Of a DNA stretch of 64,000 bases, positions 1-8,220 are shown in pieces. The position numbers were made by a program, and so were the translations under genes. The stretch covers positions 5,092,501 through 5,156,500 of the forward strand of contig NZ_AP024745.1 of assembly GCF_019704555.1 (NCBI RefSeq). The letters are read 5' to 3'. The notes below the pieces were generated by a model. It was not told the DNA's origin. It searched no databases and saw nothing but the letters and a program-made list of their open reading frames with translations. Source of the DNA: Actinoplanes sp. L3-i22. GTDB taxonomy: Bacteria > Actinomycetota > Actinomycetes > Mycobacteriales > Micromonosporaceae. Numbering within the stretch: position 1 is the stretch's first letter; every line of letters begins with the position of its first letter.

Positions 1-38
1 AAAGGGCAGCTATCGCCGCAGGTCACGAGGGGACGTTC

Positions 39-1220
39 ATGCCGCAACGCACCGAAACGGCCGAGCAGGTCGCCGACCTGCTCCGGACCGCCCGGCAGTC
101 GCTCGGGATGGGCCTGGCCTTCCTGAGCCGGATGGACGGGACGGTGCAGACCCTCGAGGTGGTCGACTCGGAGCTGCCGTTGCCGGACGGCACGACCCGG
201 CCGCAGGCGACCTCGTTCTGTCAGGTGATCATGGATGGCGAGCTACCGCCGGTGATCCCGGACGTCACCGGCTTCCCGGCGGCGATGCGGCTGCCCGGCG
301 CCCAGCTGGGCATCCGCAGCTACATCTCGGTGCCGGTGGAGCTCAGCGACGGCAGCGTCTACGGGACGTTCTGCAGCGCCGGTTTCCAGGCCGACCCGCA
401 GCTCGCCGACCGCGACCGGGTGCTCATGCAGGTGCTGGCGCACGCCGCCGCGCTGATCATCGAACCGGACGTCCGGCGGCGGCGCCGCAACGCCGGGATC
501 GAGCAGCGGCTGCGTCCGCTGATGGACTCCGGCCCGGTCGTGTTGCTGCAGCCGATCATCGACCTGGCCACCGGGCGCCGGGTCGGCGCCGAGGCGCTCA
601 GCCGGTTCCCGCGGGAGTGGAATCAGCCGCCGGACGAGGTGTTCGCCGACGCCGGCCTGATCGGCGAGCGGGAGAGTCTCGAACTGGCGGCACTGCGCCG
701 GGCCGCGGACCATCTCCCGGACGTCTCCGGTTACGTCGCGATGAACATCTCCCCGGCGACGCTGTTCACGCCGGCCGGCGTGCAGCTGCTCAGCGCTCTG
801 CCGCTGCCCCGGATCGTGCTCGAACTCTCCGAACACGACCCGATCCACGACTACGACCACCTGACCGCGGTCCTGGCGCCGCTGCGGGCCCGGGGGATGC
901 GCCTGGCCATCGACGACGTCGGCGCGGGCTTCTCCTCGCTGCGGCACATCGTCGCCACCGCCCCCGACGTGATCAAGCTGGACCGCAGCATCGTCGCCGG
1001 CGTGGCCGGCGACCGCGTGCTGTCGGTGGTGGTGCACGCCCTGGTCGAGCTCGCCGACGCGGTCGGCGCCACGGTGGTCGCCGAGGGGATCGAGGTCGCG
1101 CCGGACGCGGCCGCGCTGGCCGGCCTGGGCGTGGGCCTGGGCCAGGGCTGGCACTTCGACCGCGCCACCACGGCCGACCAGCTGCGCGACGACTACCAGC
1201 TCACGACAACCGCCGTCTAG
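39..1220 (+). CDS. GAF-EAL domain protein, putative c-di-GMP phosphodiesterase
   Basis: Predicted cytoplasmic enzyme or receptor of the second messenger cyclic di-GMP. A GAF-like N-terminal domain (about residues 10-145) is followed by a basic linker with VRRRRR and an EAL domain (about 160-385). The EAL signature (about 185-187), NIS, the E of LELSE, the K of IKLD and the E of VAEGIE are all present. The usual DDFG reads DDVG, so activity is likely but not certain. There is no signal peptide or membrane segment, so the GAF part probably senses a soluble ligand. A GAGGGG ribosome-binding site lies about 6 nt before the ATG. A strong hairpin follows the stop. It is the first of three c-di-GMP turnover proteins in the window. 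Confidence 0.88.
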   Translation: MPQRTETAEQVADLLRTARQSLGMGLAFLSRMDGTVQTLEVVDSELPLPDGTTRPQATSFCQVIMDGELPPVIPDVTGFPAAMRLPGAQLGIRSYISVPVELSDGSVYGTFCSAGFQADPQLADRDRVLMQVLAHAAALIIEPDVRRRRRNAGIEQRLRPLMDSGPVVLLQPIIDLATGRRVGAEALSRFPREWNQPPDEVFADAGLIGERESLELAALRRAADHLPDVSGYVAMNISPATLFTPAGVQLLSALPLPRIVLELSEHDPIHDYDHLTAVLAPLRARGMRLAIDDVGAGFSSLRHIVATAPDVIKLDRSIVAGVAGDRVLSVVVHALVELADAVGATVVAEGIEVAPDAAALAGLGVGLGQGWHFDRATTADQLRDDYQLTTTAV

Positions 1221-1229
1221 TACGTAGGC

Positions 1230-1275
1230 CGGTTACGCCGTCCGCTCCATCTCGACGGAGCGGACGGCGTAACCG
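1230..1275. terminator. Rho-independent-type hairpin between convergent genes
   Basis: A perfect 19-bp inverted repeat (1230-1248 and 1257-1275) with an 8-nt loop lies between the EAL gene and the convergent secreted-protein gene. There is no U-tract, as is common in high-GC actinobacteria. It can act in both directions. Confidence 0.8.
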
Positions 1276-1356
1276 TCTCCGATCGCGGGTCGGCGTGGCC
1301 CGTCGCCCCAGTCGGCCGCCGTCGCCGGCAGCCGGCCCCGAACTGGGATCGACGGC

Positions 1357-1806
1357 TCAGACTCGCGGACCGCAGGCGCCGTTGACCACGCGGAAGAGAT
1401 GAATCTGCCAGTCGTAGTTCCACCAACTGCTGTTGTAGTCACCGGCGCCGGGATAGGTGACGGGCCCCACGCCGGCGACGGCGATGTCCCAGGCGGCGGT
1501 GGTACTTCCGGCCGTCTTCCGGTAGGCGGTGAAGCAGTACCCGGAGCCGACGTAGAACTTCGATGCGTGGTCCCAGCCCCACTGGTCTTTCGTTTTCGAA
1601 TATGCCGACAGGACGCCGTCGTAGGTTCCGGAGTGATAGTCGTGCCACACGCCGATACCGACCGAGCTGTTGTTGAAGATGTAGTTGTTGGGCACGGCGG
1701 CGTGCGCCGCGCTCGGCGTGATGGCAACGGCAGCCAGGACCGCTACCAGCAGTGCCAGTAAGCGGCGAGGGAACGATTCCAGGAGGAGTATGCGTTTGCG
1801 ATTCAT
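1357..1806 (-). CDS. small secreted protein of unknown function
   Basis: A 149-aa protein with a clear Sec signal peptide: basic N-region (MNRKR, then RR), a hydrophobic stretch around residues 15-30, and an AHA-A type cleavage site near residue 36. The mature part of about 113 residues is rich in Tyr, Trp, Ser and Gly, with two cysteines (GYCF and GACG) that could form a disulfide. I do not recognise a family. The aromatic-rich composition would suit a small extracellular beta-sheet domain, but that is a guess. Codon use is less GC-biased than in the neighbours. A purine-rich AAGGGA sequence precedes the ATG. Confidence 0.7.
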   Translation of the reverse strand: MNRKRILLLESFPRRLLALLVAVLAAVAITPSAAHAAVPNNYIFNNSSVGIGVWHDYHSGTYDGVLSAYSKTKDQWGWDHASKFYVGSGYCFTAYRKTAGSTTAAWDIAVAGVGPVTYPGAGDYNSSWWNYDWQIHLFRVVNGACGPRV

Positions 1807-2012
1807 CTGTATCCCTTATCCCTTCTGCGGAACGGAACGGATCGGTCGCCGCGCGATCGCGGCTCTGGTCCTCGAGGTCCTGATGACAGGCGTTTCCATC
1901 GACTGCCACCGAGGGCCTGAGTCCATCGGTAGTGACGAACATGCCTGTTCTCCCGGGCGAGAAGAAGCGGCACGACGGCCAAGGATCGAGGGTTTCGTGC
2001 CATCATGCTGCG

Positions 2013-3020
2013 GTGAGTGCCTTCCACCATGTGGTCGCCTACGCACCCCCCGGCGTGACCGGGCTGAGCATCGGCGTCGTGAGTGGAGTCTTCGCCCCCA
2101 GCGGAGTTTTTGATCTCCGACCCGGTCTGCCCGCCTTCGACCTGACGCTCTGCACCCGCCGGCCGGGCACCCTGCGGACCGACGGTGGCCTCACCCTGCA
2201 GATCGAGCACGGTCTGGAGGCGTTCGCCAAGGCAGAACTGATCATGGTGCTGCCGGGGACGAGCTTCCGCGAGGATCTCAACGACTGTGCGCTGGACGCG
2301 CTGGGCGCCGCCCACCGACGGGGCGCAATCGTGGCCGGTCACTGCGTCGGTTCATTCCTGCTGGCTGCCGCCGGCCTGCTCGACGGACTGGACGCCACCA
2401 CCCACTGGCAGTATGCCGATGAGATGGCCGCCATGTTCCCGAAGGTCGTGGTCCGCCGCGACGCGCTCTATATCGACCACGGTCAGGTCTCGACCGGCGC
2501 GGGAGCCACCGCCGGGCTCGACCTGAGCCTGCATCTACTGCGGGCACACCACGGCGCGACGGTGGCGAACCGGATCGCCCGCGACCTGGTCACCCCGCCG
2601 CACCGGACCGGTGGCCAGGCTCAGTACCTCGACACCCCGGTGCCCAGCTACGACGACTGCCGCCTCGAAGCGGTACTCACCTGGGCCAAGGCGAATCTCG
2701 GCGAGCGGCCATCGGTGGACCAACTCGCCGCCCGCGCCATGATCAGCCGCCGCACCTTCCTGCGCCGGTTCAAGCAGACGACCGGAACTTCACCGCACGC
2801 CTGGCTCACCAGCCAGCGCCTCAACCAGGCCGAAGAGCTGCTGGAGACGACCGACCTGCCGATCGAGCGCATCGCTCACCACGTCGGCTACACCAGCGGC
2901 AGTGCGCTGCGCGACCAGTTCGTCCGGCAGCGCGGAGTGCCACCCCAGGACTATCGGCGCACCTTCCGCGGCCAATCGGTGCAGGCGAAACGTCATGCCC
3001 GCGGCAAATCCGCCCAGTGA
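2013..3020 (+). CDS. GlxA/FtrA-type AraC-family transcriptional regulator with GATase1-like domain
   Basis: The N-terminal part (about residues 1-190) is a class I glutamine-amidotransferase-like (DJ-1/PfpI) domain with the nucleophile-elbow-like sequence GHCVGSF and the typical follow-on LLDGLDATTHW. The C-terminal part (about 215-315) is a double helix-turn-helix AraC domain (SVDQLAARAMISRRTFLRRF and IAHHVGYTSGSALRDQF). Such proteins are DNA-binding regulators whose N-terminal domain is thought to sense a ligand. The reading frame is open from 1932, but GTG 2013 is preferred: homology begins there, there is no ribosome-binding site, and CATCAT ends 6 nt upstream, as in other leaderless starts here. 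It converges with the thioredoxin gene. Confidence 0.88.
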   Translation: MSAFHHVVAYAPPGVTGLSIGVVSGVFAPSGVFDLRPGLPAFDLTLCTRRPGTLRTDGGLTLQIEHGLEAFAKAELIMVLPGTSFREDLNDCALDALGAAHRRGAIVAGHCVGSFLLAAAGLLDGLDATTHWQYADEMAAMFPKVVVRRDALYIDHGQVSTGAGATAGLDLSLHLLRAHHGATVANRIARDLVTPPHRTGGQAQYLDTPVPSYDDCRLEAVLTWAKANLGERPSVDQLAARAMISRRTFLRRFKQTTGTSPHAWLTSQRLNQAEELLETTDLPIERIAHHVGYTSGSALRDQFVRQRGVPPQDYRRTFRGQSVQAKRHARGKSAQ

Positions 3021-3030
3021 AGCCGGGTGG

Positions 3031-3468
3031 TCACGGCCGGGACGGGGTGGGCAGGGACTGTTCGACCCAGCGGCGCAGCACCGCGGCCGGCGCCGCCCCG
3101 GACTGGCGGGCCTTGACCTGCCCGCCGTCGAGCAGCAGCAGCGTCGGCACGGCCTGCACGGCGAACCGCCGCGCCAACCCGGGCGCCTGGTCCACGTCCA
3201 CCTTGACCAGCTTGACCCGGCCGGCCAGCTCGCGCGCCACCTGTTCCAGCGCCGGCCCGACCGTGCGGCACGGCCCGCACCACGGCGCCCACATGTCCAC
3301 CAGCACCGGCATCGGCGACTTCTCGGCCACCGCGGCGAACGTGTCGTCGCCGGCGTCGGCGATCCAGGGCAGGGCGGCACGGCACTTGCCGCACACCGGT
3401 TTGCCGGTCGCCGCCGCGCCGATCCGGTTGCGCTGCCCGCAGGCGGGGCAGGCCACGATGTCGGCCAT
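3031..3468 (-). CDS. trxC: thioredoxin, TrxC type with N-terminal zinc-binding region
   Basis: A 145-aa protein disulfide reductase. The thioredoxin active site WCGPC is at about residues 63-67 and the cis-proline loop (AVPT) follows. Before the fold lie two CxxC pairs (C7/C10 and C26/C29), the zinc-ribbon extension that separates thioredoxin 2 (TrxC) from TrxA. The ATG at 3468 has a GAGGAG ribosome-binding site; the frame stays open upstream but the protein family begins here. It acts in cytoplasmic redox repair, with electrons expected from thioredoxin reductase. It lies downstream of the ROK gene on the same strand, 95 nt away, and is probably separately transcribed. Confidence 0.92.
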   Translation of the reverse strand: MADIVACPACGQRNRIGAAATGKPVCGKCRAALPWIADAGDDTFAAVAEKSPMPVLVDMWAPWCGPCRTVGPALEQVARELAGRVKLVKVDVDQAPGLARRFAVQAVPTLLLLDGGQVKARQSGAAPAAVLRRWVEQSLPTPSRP

Positions 3469-3563
3469 CGCACTCAACTCCTCGAGGAAAGCTTTTCGAC
3501 GCCAGTAGAGACAACGCGGACGGCGGGCGCATTCCTCCGCCGTACGTCGCAATCGGTTTGGTC

Positions 3564-4655
3564 TTAAGGGAGGCGCAAGCCGACCGGATCGGGCAGGCCG
3601 TAGCGCAGGTTGAGCACCTGGATCGCGGCCCCGGCGGCGATCACGTCGGTGCCCAGGCCGGTCAGCGTGACCTCGGCGGTGAGCCAGTCGGCCCGCGGGA
3701 CCTGGGTGCGCACCGCGTCCTCGACGACCTGCCGGTAAATCTCGCCGTGCCGCAGCAGGTCGGCCCCGGCCAGCACGATGTGGCCCAGGTCGAGCGTCTG
3801 CAGCAGGTTGACCACGCCGACGCCGAGGATCGCGGCGGCCGCGGCCGGGTCGGCGGCCCGGTCGTGGACGGCTTCCAGGCAGCCGCGGCGGCCGCAGGCG
3901 CAGGCCGGCCCGTCGAGCTGGATGACGGTGTGCCCGAACTCGCCGGCGTTGGTGTGCGTGCCGCGGTGGGCGGCGCCGTTGAGCCACAGCCCGGCCCCGA
4001 CCCCGCTCTCCACCATGATCAGCGCGGCGTCGCGGAAGCCGGCGTCGCGGCGCCAGGCCTCGGCGGTCACCGCGGCGGTGACGTCCTTGTCGACCAGGAC
4101 CGGCCGGCCGAGCCGCTGCCCGGCGAGCTCGGCGAGCGGGATGTCGTGCCAGTGGCGCAGCCGGTGGGCGTCGCGGACGGTGCCGGTGGCCTGGTCGAGC
4201 GGCCCGACCATGCCGATGCCGACGCCGATCAGGGGCCGCGGGCCGTCGTCGTCCAGCCGGTGTTCGCGGATCATCGCGGTGACCCCGGAGTCGAGCCGGC
4301 CGAGCAGGTCGTCCGGGGTGAAGTCGGCCGGCAGGGCGGTCGTCGCACTGGCGTGCACGGTGCCGGCCAGGTCGGTCAGGACCAGGCGCAGGGCGCGCCG
4401 GGTGACGTGCGCGCCGATCGCCCACCGGCTCTCCGGCACCAGGCGGTAGACCGCGGCCGGTTTGCCCAGCGCGGCCCGGCGCACCCCGGCGGTGGCGATC
4501 ACGCCGTCGTCGAGCAGCCGGGTGAGGACCTTGGAGACGGCCTGCGGGGTCAGGCTGGTGATCTCGGCGACGGTGCCGCGCTCGATCGTCGGCCGGGTCC
4601 GGGCCAGGGCGATGACCAGGGCCTCGTGGTAGTCGCGCAGGAACGCCAGGTGCAC
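3564..4655 (-). CDS. ROK family transcriptional repressor
   Basis: NagC/XylR-type ROK protein of 363 aa. An N-terminal winged helix (about residues 10-75, including SLTPQAVSKVLTRLLDDGV) binds DNA. The C-terminal sugar-kinase-like domain carries the ROK zinc motif (CACGRRGCLE) and the EFGH signature, so it probably senses a sugar or sugar phosphate. The GTG start has TAGTGT ending 6 nt upstream (4662-4667 on the reverse strand), which suggests a leaderless transcript. It is divergent from an MFS exporter, and the 46-bp gap holds a palindrome repeated inside the start of the exporter gene, so it most likely represses that gene and itself. Confidence 0.88.
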   Translation of the reverse strand: MHLAFLRDYHEALVIALARTRPTIERGTVAEITSLTPQAVSKVLTRLLDDGVIATAGVRRAALGKPAAVYRLVPESRWAIGAHVTRRALRLVLTDLAGTVHASATTALPADFTPDDLLGRLDSGVTAMIREHRLDDDGPRPLIGVGIGMVGPLDQATGTVRDAHRLRHWHDIPLAELAGQRLGRPVLVDKDVTAAVTAEAWRRDAGFRDAALIMVESGVGAGLWLNGAAHRGTHTNAGEFGHTVIQLDGPACACGRRGCLEAVHDRAADPAAAAAILGVGVVNLLQTLDLGHIVLAGADLLRHGEIYRQVVEDAVRTQVPRADWLTAEVTLTGLGTDVIAAGAAIQVLNLRYGLPDPVGLRLP

Positions 4656-4661
4656 AGGCTC

Positions 4662-4727
4662 ACACTACAACTAACGCAACGGCGTTGCTAAAGTCGCCGC
4701 CATGACCCTCGAAGGCAACAGCGTTGC
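4662..4727. promoter_or_regulatory. divergent ROK/MFS promoter with two copies of a palindromic operator
   Basis: Two 13-bp palindromes, GCAACGGCGTTGC (4676-4688) and GCAACAGCGTTGC (4715-4727), lie exactly 39 bp apart. The similarity runs on for another 13 bp, giving 21 of 26 identical positions. The first overlaps the region just upstream of the TAAAGT hexamer (4689-4694) serving the MFS gene and the spacer of the ROK promoter (TAGTGT, 4662-4667 reverse). The second lies inside the first codons of the MFS gene. The pair fits cooperative binding or looping by the adjacent ROK repressor; the assignment is inferred. Confidence 0.72.
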
Positions 4728-5943
4728 GGAAGTCGGCGACGTGCACCACCGCACCCGCCGACGATGGCCGGCCCTGCTCGCGCTCGCCTTCGGCGCGGTC
4801 GCCATCGGCCTGACCGAGTTCGTGCCCTCCGGCCTGCTGCCGCAGATCGCCGCCGACGTGCTCGGCGCCGAGTACGCCCGCTCGCAGTCCGGCGCGGTCG
4901 CGCACGCCGGGTGGATGGTCACCGCGTACGCCCTCGGCGTGGTGGCCGGCGCCCCGCTGATCGCCGCGCTCACCGCCCGGCTGCCGCGCCGGCGCCTGGT
5001 GCTCGGCCTGCTGGTGCTGTTCGTGGCCGGCACGCTGGCCTCCGCGCTGGCCCCGAGCTTCGAGCTGGTGCTGGCCGCCCGGTTCGTCGCCGGCCTGCCG
5101 CACGGCGCCTACTTCGGCGCCGCCGGGCTGCTGGCCGCGTCCCTGATGGGGCCGGGCAGCGAGGGCCGCGGCTTCGCGATCGTGCTCAGCGGGCTGACCG
5201 CGGCCAACGTGGTCGGCGTGCCGGCGATCACCCGGCTCGGCCAGGCCGCCGGCTGGCGGGTCGCCTACCTGGTCATCGCCGCGGTCTTCGGGCTCGCCCT
5301 GCTGGCGGTCGCCGCGACGGTGCCGGACACCCCGGCGGCGGACAGCTCACCCGCCGCCGAACTGCGCTCGCTGCGCCGTCCGCAGGTGTGGCTGACCGCG
5401 GTGACCGCCGCGATCGGCTTCGCCGGGTTCTTCGCGGTCAGCAGCTACCTCGCGCCGGTGACCACCGAGGTCACCGGGCTGTCCGCGGGCGCGGTGCCGT
5501 GGGTGCTGGTCGCCATGGGGCTCGGGATGACCGTCGGCAACGCGCTCGGCGGCTGGTACGCCGACCGTGACCTGCGCCGGGCCACCCTGCTCGGCTTCAC
5601 CGCGCTGATCGCCGCGTCGGCGTTCTTCGCGCTGGCCGTGACCAGCACGCCCGGCCTGTTCGCCGGCGCCTTCCTGATCGGCGCGACCAGCCTGTTCCTC
5701 GGCCCGGCCCTGCAGTCCCGGCTGATCGCGGTCGCCCCCGGCGCCCAGCTGATGGGCGCGGCCGTCAACCAGTCCGCGATGAACATCGCCAACAGCCTGG
5801 GCGCGGCCGTCGGCGGCGCGGTCATCGCGGCGGGCCTGGGCTACCGCGCCCCGGCCTGGGTCGGTGTCGCCCTGGCCGTCGTCGGCCTGGCCCTGGCCGC
5901 CGCCGGCTTCACCCTCGACCGCCGCCGCCCGGCGACCCGGTGA
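4702..5943 (+). CDS. MFS transporter, sugar or drug exporter type (AraJ/DHA1-like)
   Basis: A 413-aa, 12-helix major facilitator of the drug:H+ antiporter-1 / arabinose-efflux type. The opening LTEFVPSGLLPQIAADV and the GMTVGNALGGWYADR loop are typical of AraJ/YdhP/NepI relatives. Hydrophobic segments run from about residue 20 to 405. The ATG at 4702 is used: TAAAGT ends 7 nt before it. An alternative GTG at 4741 would remove 13 residues and lies after the second operator copy. It is divergent from a ROK repressor, so export may be induced by a sugar-like compound. A hairpin follows the stop. Confidence 0.88.
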   Translation: MTLEGNSVAEVGDVHHRTRRRWPALLALAFGAVAIGLTEFVPSGLLPQIAADVLGAEYARSQSGAVAHAGWMVTAYALGVVAGAPLIAALTARLPRRRLVLGLLVLFVAGTLASALAPSFELVLAARFVAGLPHGAYFGAAGLLAASLMGPGSEGRGFAIVLSGLTAANVVGVPAITRLGQAAGWRVAYLVIAAVFGLALLAVAATVPDTPAADSSPAAELRSLRRPQVWLTAVTAAIGFAGFFAVSSYLAPVTTEVTGLSAGAVPWVLVAMGLGMTVGNALGGWYADRDLRRATLLGFTALIAASAFFALAVTSTPGLFAGAFLIGATSLFLGPALQSRLIAVAPGAQLMGAAVNQSAMNIANSLGAAVGGAVIAAGLGYRAPAWVGVALAVVGLALAAAGFTLDRRRPATR

Positions 5944-5964
5944 CGACCGGGAGTCCGCGTCTCG

Positions 5965-6004
5965 ACCCGGCGGCAAGCGGGGAACGGGGCGGTGGCCGCC
6001 GGGT
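5965..6004. terminator. hairpin between convergent MFS and FMN-binding genes
   Basis: A perfect 10-bp inverted repeat, ACCCGGCGGC (5965-5974) and GCCGCCGGGT (5995-6004), with a 20-nt loop in the gap between two convergent genes. Confidence 0.5.
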
Positions 6005-6043
6005 TCCGGGCATCGGTGCGTCCACCGGGCACTGACGGTCGGG

Positions 6044-6565
6044 TCAGGAGAGGTGGGCGGCGTCGAGGGCGGACTGCAGCGACTCGAGGTAGCCGTTGCT
6101 GGTGACGGTCGCGCCGGAGACGGTGTCGATGCCGGCGCTCTGCGCGGTCAGGGTCTCCTGCCGCAGAACGGGCAGCGCGTAGGCGTTGATCTCCTGGTCC
6201 CGTCCGTTCTCGCTGGGGTAGACCGGAACTGCCACGTCGGTGATCTTGCCGTTGGCGACGGTGATCGTGACCTGCACGTCGCCCCAGCGGGTGGCGGCCA
6301 CCGATCCGGTGTAGGTCTTCGCCGCGGTCGACGTGCTGGTGGTGCTGCTGCTGGTCGTCGGCGCGGCGCCGGTGCCGCTGGTCGTCGGTGACGTGGTGGT
6401 GCCGGCGGAAGCCGTGGGGGACGGGCTCGCGCCCGTCGTCGCGGGTTCGCTGATCGTGGTCGTGGCCGCGCCGGCCAGTGCGGGACTGCCGGTGCTGGTG
6501 CGGTAGCTGAACAACAGCACCAGGGCCGCCACGGTGGAGAACAACCACCAGGTGATTCGTCGCAT
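6044..6565 (-). CDS. FMN-binding domain protein, membrane-anchored flavin electron carrier
   Basis: A 173-aa protein with an N-terminal membrane anchor or signal (about residues 5-22), a long Ser/Thr/Pro/Ala-rich linker (about 25-85) and a C-terminal FMN_bind domain (about 90-170). The motif SGATVTS matches the sequence where FMN is covalently attached to Thr in NqrC/RnfG-type proteins by the flavin transferase ApbE. It should carry electrons outside the membrane. It is 18 nt downstream of the ferric-reductase-like gene and probably co-transcribed with it. No apbE gene is seen in the window, so the transferase must be encoded elsewhere if flavinylation occurs. Confidence 0.87.
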   Translation of the reverse strand: MRRITWWLFSTVAALVLLFSYRTSTGSPALAGAATTTISEPATTGASPSPTASAGTTTSPTTSGTGAAPTTSSSTTSTSTAAKTYTGSVAATRWGDVQVTITVANGKITDVAVPVYPSENGRDQEINAYALPVLRQETLTAQSAGIDTVSGATVTSNGYLESLQSALDAAHLS

Positions 6566-6583
6566 CGTCGAGATCCTCTTCGG

Positions 6584-7999
6584 TTACCAGGAGAACAGTT
6601 CGGTGTGCAGGTTCGCGGGCTCGACCCCGGCGTCGTGTGCCGCGGTACGGGCCGCCTCGGTCCACGCGTCGGGCCCGCAGACGTAGACGTGCGAGCCGGC
6701 GATCCGCGGGGCGATCTCGCGCAGCGCGTCGGCGTCGGCGCGATCGGCGTACTGGGCCGGCAGCCAGGACGGCCGGGTCGCGCGCGGGCCGAGCAGGTAG
6801 ACGATCCGGACCCCACGCTGCGCGGCGAACCAGTCCAGTTCGGTACGGAACGCCACCTCGGCCTCGTTGCGGGCTCGGTAGATCAGGGTCGCCTCCCCGG
6901 GCCGGTAGGGGAGTTCGCCGAGCAGGGCCAGCAGCGGGGTGACACCGATTCCGCAGGCGAGCATGACCACCGGGCCGCCGGTGTAGGTCTCGCCGGTCAG
7001 CCTGCCGTACGGGCCCTCGACGATCGCCGTGGTGCCGGGCCGCAGGGCGGCCGCGCGGGAACTGCCGTCGCCGAGGTCTTTCACGGTGATCCGCAGCAGC
7101 TGCCCGTTCGGGGTGGCTGACAGGGAGTAGGGATGGGCGCGGGACCAGCCGGGGCCGTCGAGGAATCGCCACTGGAAGAACTGCCCGGCCCGGGCCGGCA
7201 GCGTGTCCAGGTGCCGGCCGGTCAGGTAGACCGAGGTCAGACCGGGACCCTCCGGAGTGACGTGGCTGACCACCAGGCGGTGCCGCCAGGAACGCCAGGC
7301 GGGCAGCCCGAGCCGGTAGACCAGGACCCCGCCGGCGGAGACCGCATACAGGGTCCACCAGTAGGCGATCGCGGCCGGCGAGCCGATGAAGTCCGTCCCG
7401 GTCCAGAGCTGATGCGGCAACGCGAGCCCGACGCCGAGGTAGGCGTACAGGTGGATCAGATGCCAGGACTCGTAGCGCAGTTTGCGGCGGGCCGCGCGGA
7501 TCGAGGTGACCACGACCATGATCAGCGCCAGAGTGCCGGCCGTGGCGAGGAGCATGCCGGGGTACGTCCAGATCATGTCCCACAGTTCGGCGAAGGCGTT
7601 GGCGTGCGCCGTGCCGGCATAGCCGAGGGTGATCAGCACGATGTGGGCGATCATCAGCCAGAACGAGGTGAACCCGGCCCACCGGTGCCATCTGGCCAGC
7701 CGGTCCTGGCCGAAGGCCCGTTCGACCAGCGGGACCCTGGCCATCAGCAGCACCTGCAACAGCAGCAGGTCGGAGGCCCAGAGACCGGTCAGCCGGCCGA
7801 TCGCCGACACCGCGTCCGGGCCGCCGCCGGCGACCTGCCGTGCGCTGCCGTTGCTCACCCACAGGGCGGTGACGATCAGCAGGCTCACGCCCGCGCCGAG
7901 GCCGCCCGCGTCGCCCCACCAGCGCGGGGTCGCGCGGCGCCGCGACGAAAGGGCGCGGGGCGGTGCGGCCGTTGGCGGGGCGTCGGTCGTCGTGGTCAT
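6584..7999 (-). CDS. ferric-reductase-like transmembrane oxidoreductase with ferredoxin-reductase domain
   Basis: A 471-aa protein. The N-terminal half (about residues 30-215) has six or so hydrophobic segments of the ferric-reductase/NADPH-oxidase heme-membrane type, with histidines in HRWAGF, IAHIVL, WHLIHLYAYLG and LPHQLW as probable heme ligands. The C-terminal half (about 225-471) is an FAD/NAD(P)H-binding ferredoxin-reductase module with HPYSLS (FAD), GIGVTPLL (pyridine nucleotide) and a terminal YVCGPDAW and ELFSW. It should move electrons from cytoplasmic NAD(P)H across the membrane, probably to the FMN-binding protein encoded just downstream. The final acceptor is not evident. Confidence 0.9.
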   Translation of the reverse strand: MTTTTDAPPTAAPPRALSSRRRATPRWWGDAGGLGAGVSLLIVTALWVSNGSARQVAGGGPDAVSAIGRLTGLWASDLLLLQVLLMARVPLVERAFGQDRLARWHRWAGFTSFWLMIAHIVLITLGYAGTAHANAFAELWDMIWTYPGMLLATAGTLALIMVVVTSIRAARRKLRYESWHLIHLYAYLGVGLALPHQLWTGTDFIGSPAAIAYWWTLYAVSAGGVLVYRLGLPAWRSWRHRLVVSHVTPEGPGLTSVYLTGRHLDTLPARAGQFFQWRFLDGPGWSRAHPYSLSATPNGQLLRITVKDLGDGSSRAAALRPGTTAIVEGPYGRLTGETYTGGPVVMLACGIGVTPLLALLGELPYRPGEATLIYRARNEAEVAFRTELDWFAAQRGVRIVYLLGPRATRPSWLPAQYADRADADALREIAPRIAGSHVYVCGPDAWTEAARTAAHDAGVEPANLHTELFSW

Positions 8000-8040
8000 G
8001 CCGTCACCATCGGGCCCGAAGTTGAGAAAGCGAGGCCCGC

Positions 8041-8072
8041 AAGCTAGGGATCGGCTATGTGTTCGCTATGAA
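8041..8072 (-). promoter_or_regulatory. promoter of the flavin electron-transfer operon with heptamer direct repeats
   Basis: Read on the reverse strand: TTCATAG (8066-8072), 4 nt, CACATAG (8055-8061), 8 nt, then the hexamer TAGCTT (8041-8046). An 11-bp direct-repeat period ending 8 bp before the -10 is the geometry bound by OmpR-fold activators. The OmpR-type response regulator at 11.3 kb is a possible ligand; this is inference. The rest of 8000-8220 shows nothing else I can name. Confidence 0.5.
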
Positions 8073-8220
8073 CGCCCGTCACCGATCTGCGGGCGCCCCC
8101 GTGCACCGTTGCCGGCCGGCCCGCCGCGGTTGATGCCACGAGGCGAATCGCTCAGTGGCGACCACCGGCCTGCCGATCAAGAAGGTTCCGGGACCCAGGA
8201 GCGCGAGGAGGCGACGAGCG

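Noticed and set aside
243..1154. Long reverse-strand open frame opposite the EAL gene
   Set aside because: Its third-position GC and residue composition (rich in Arg, Gly, His, Gln) are those of an antisense shadow; the forward frame encodes a clear EAL protein.
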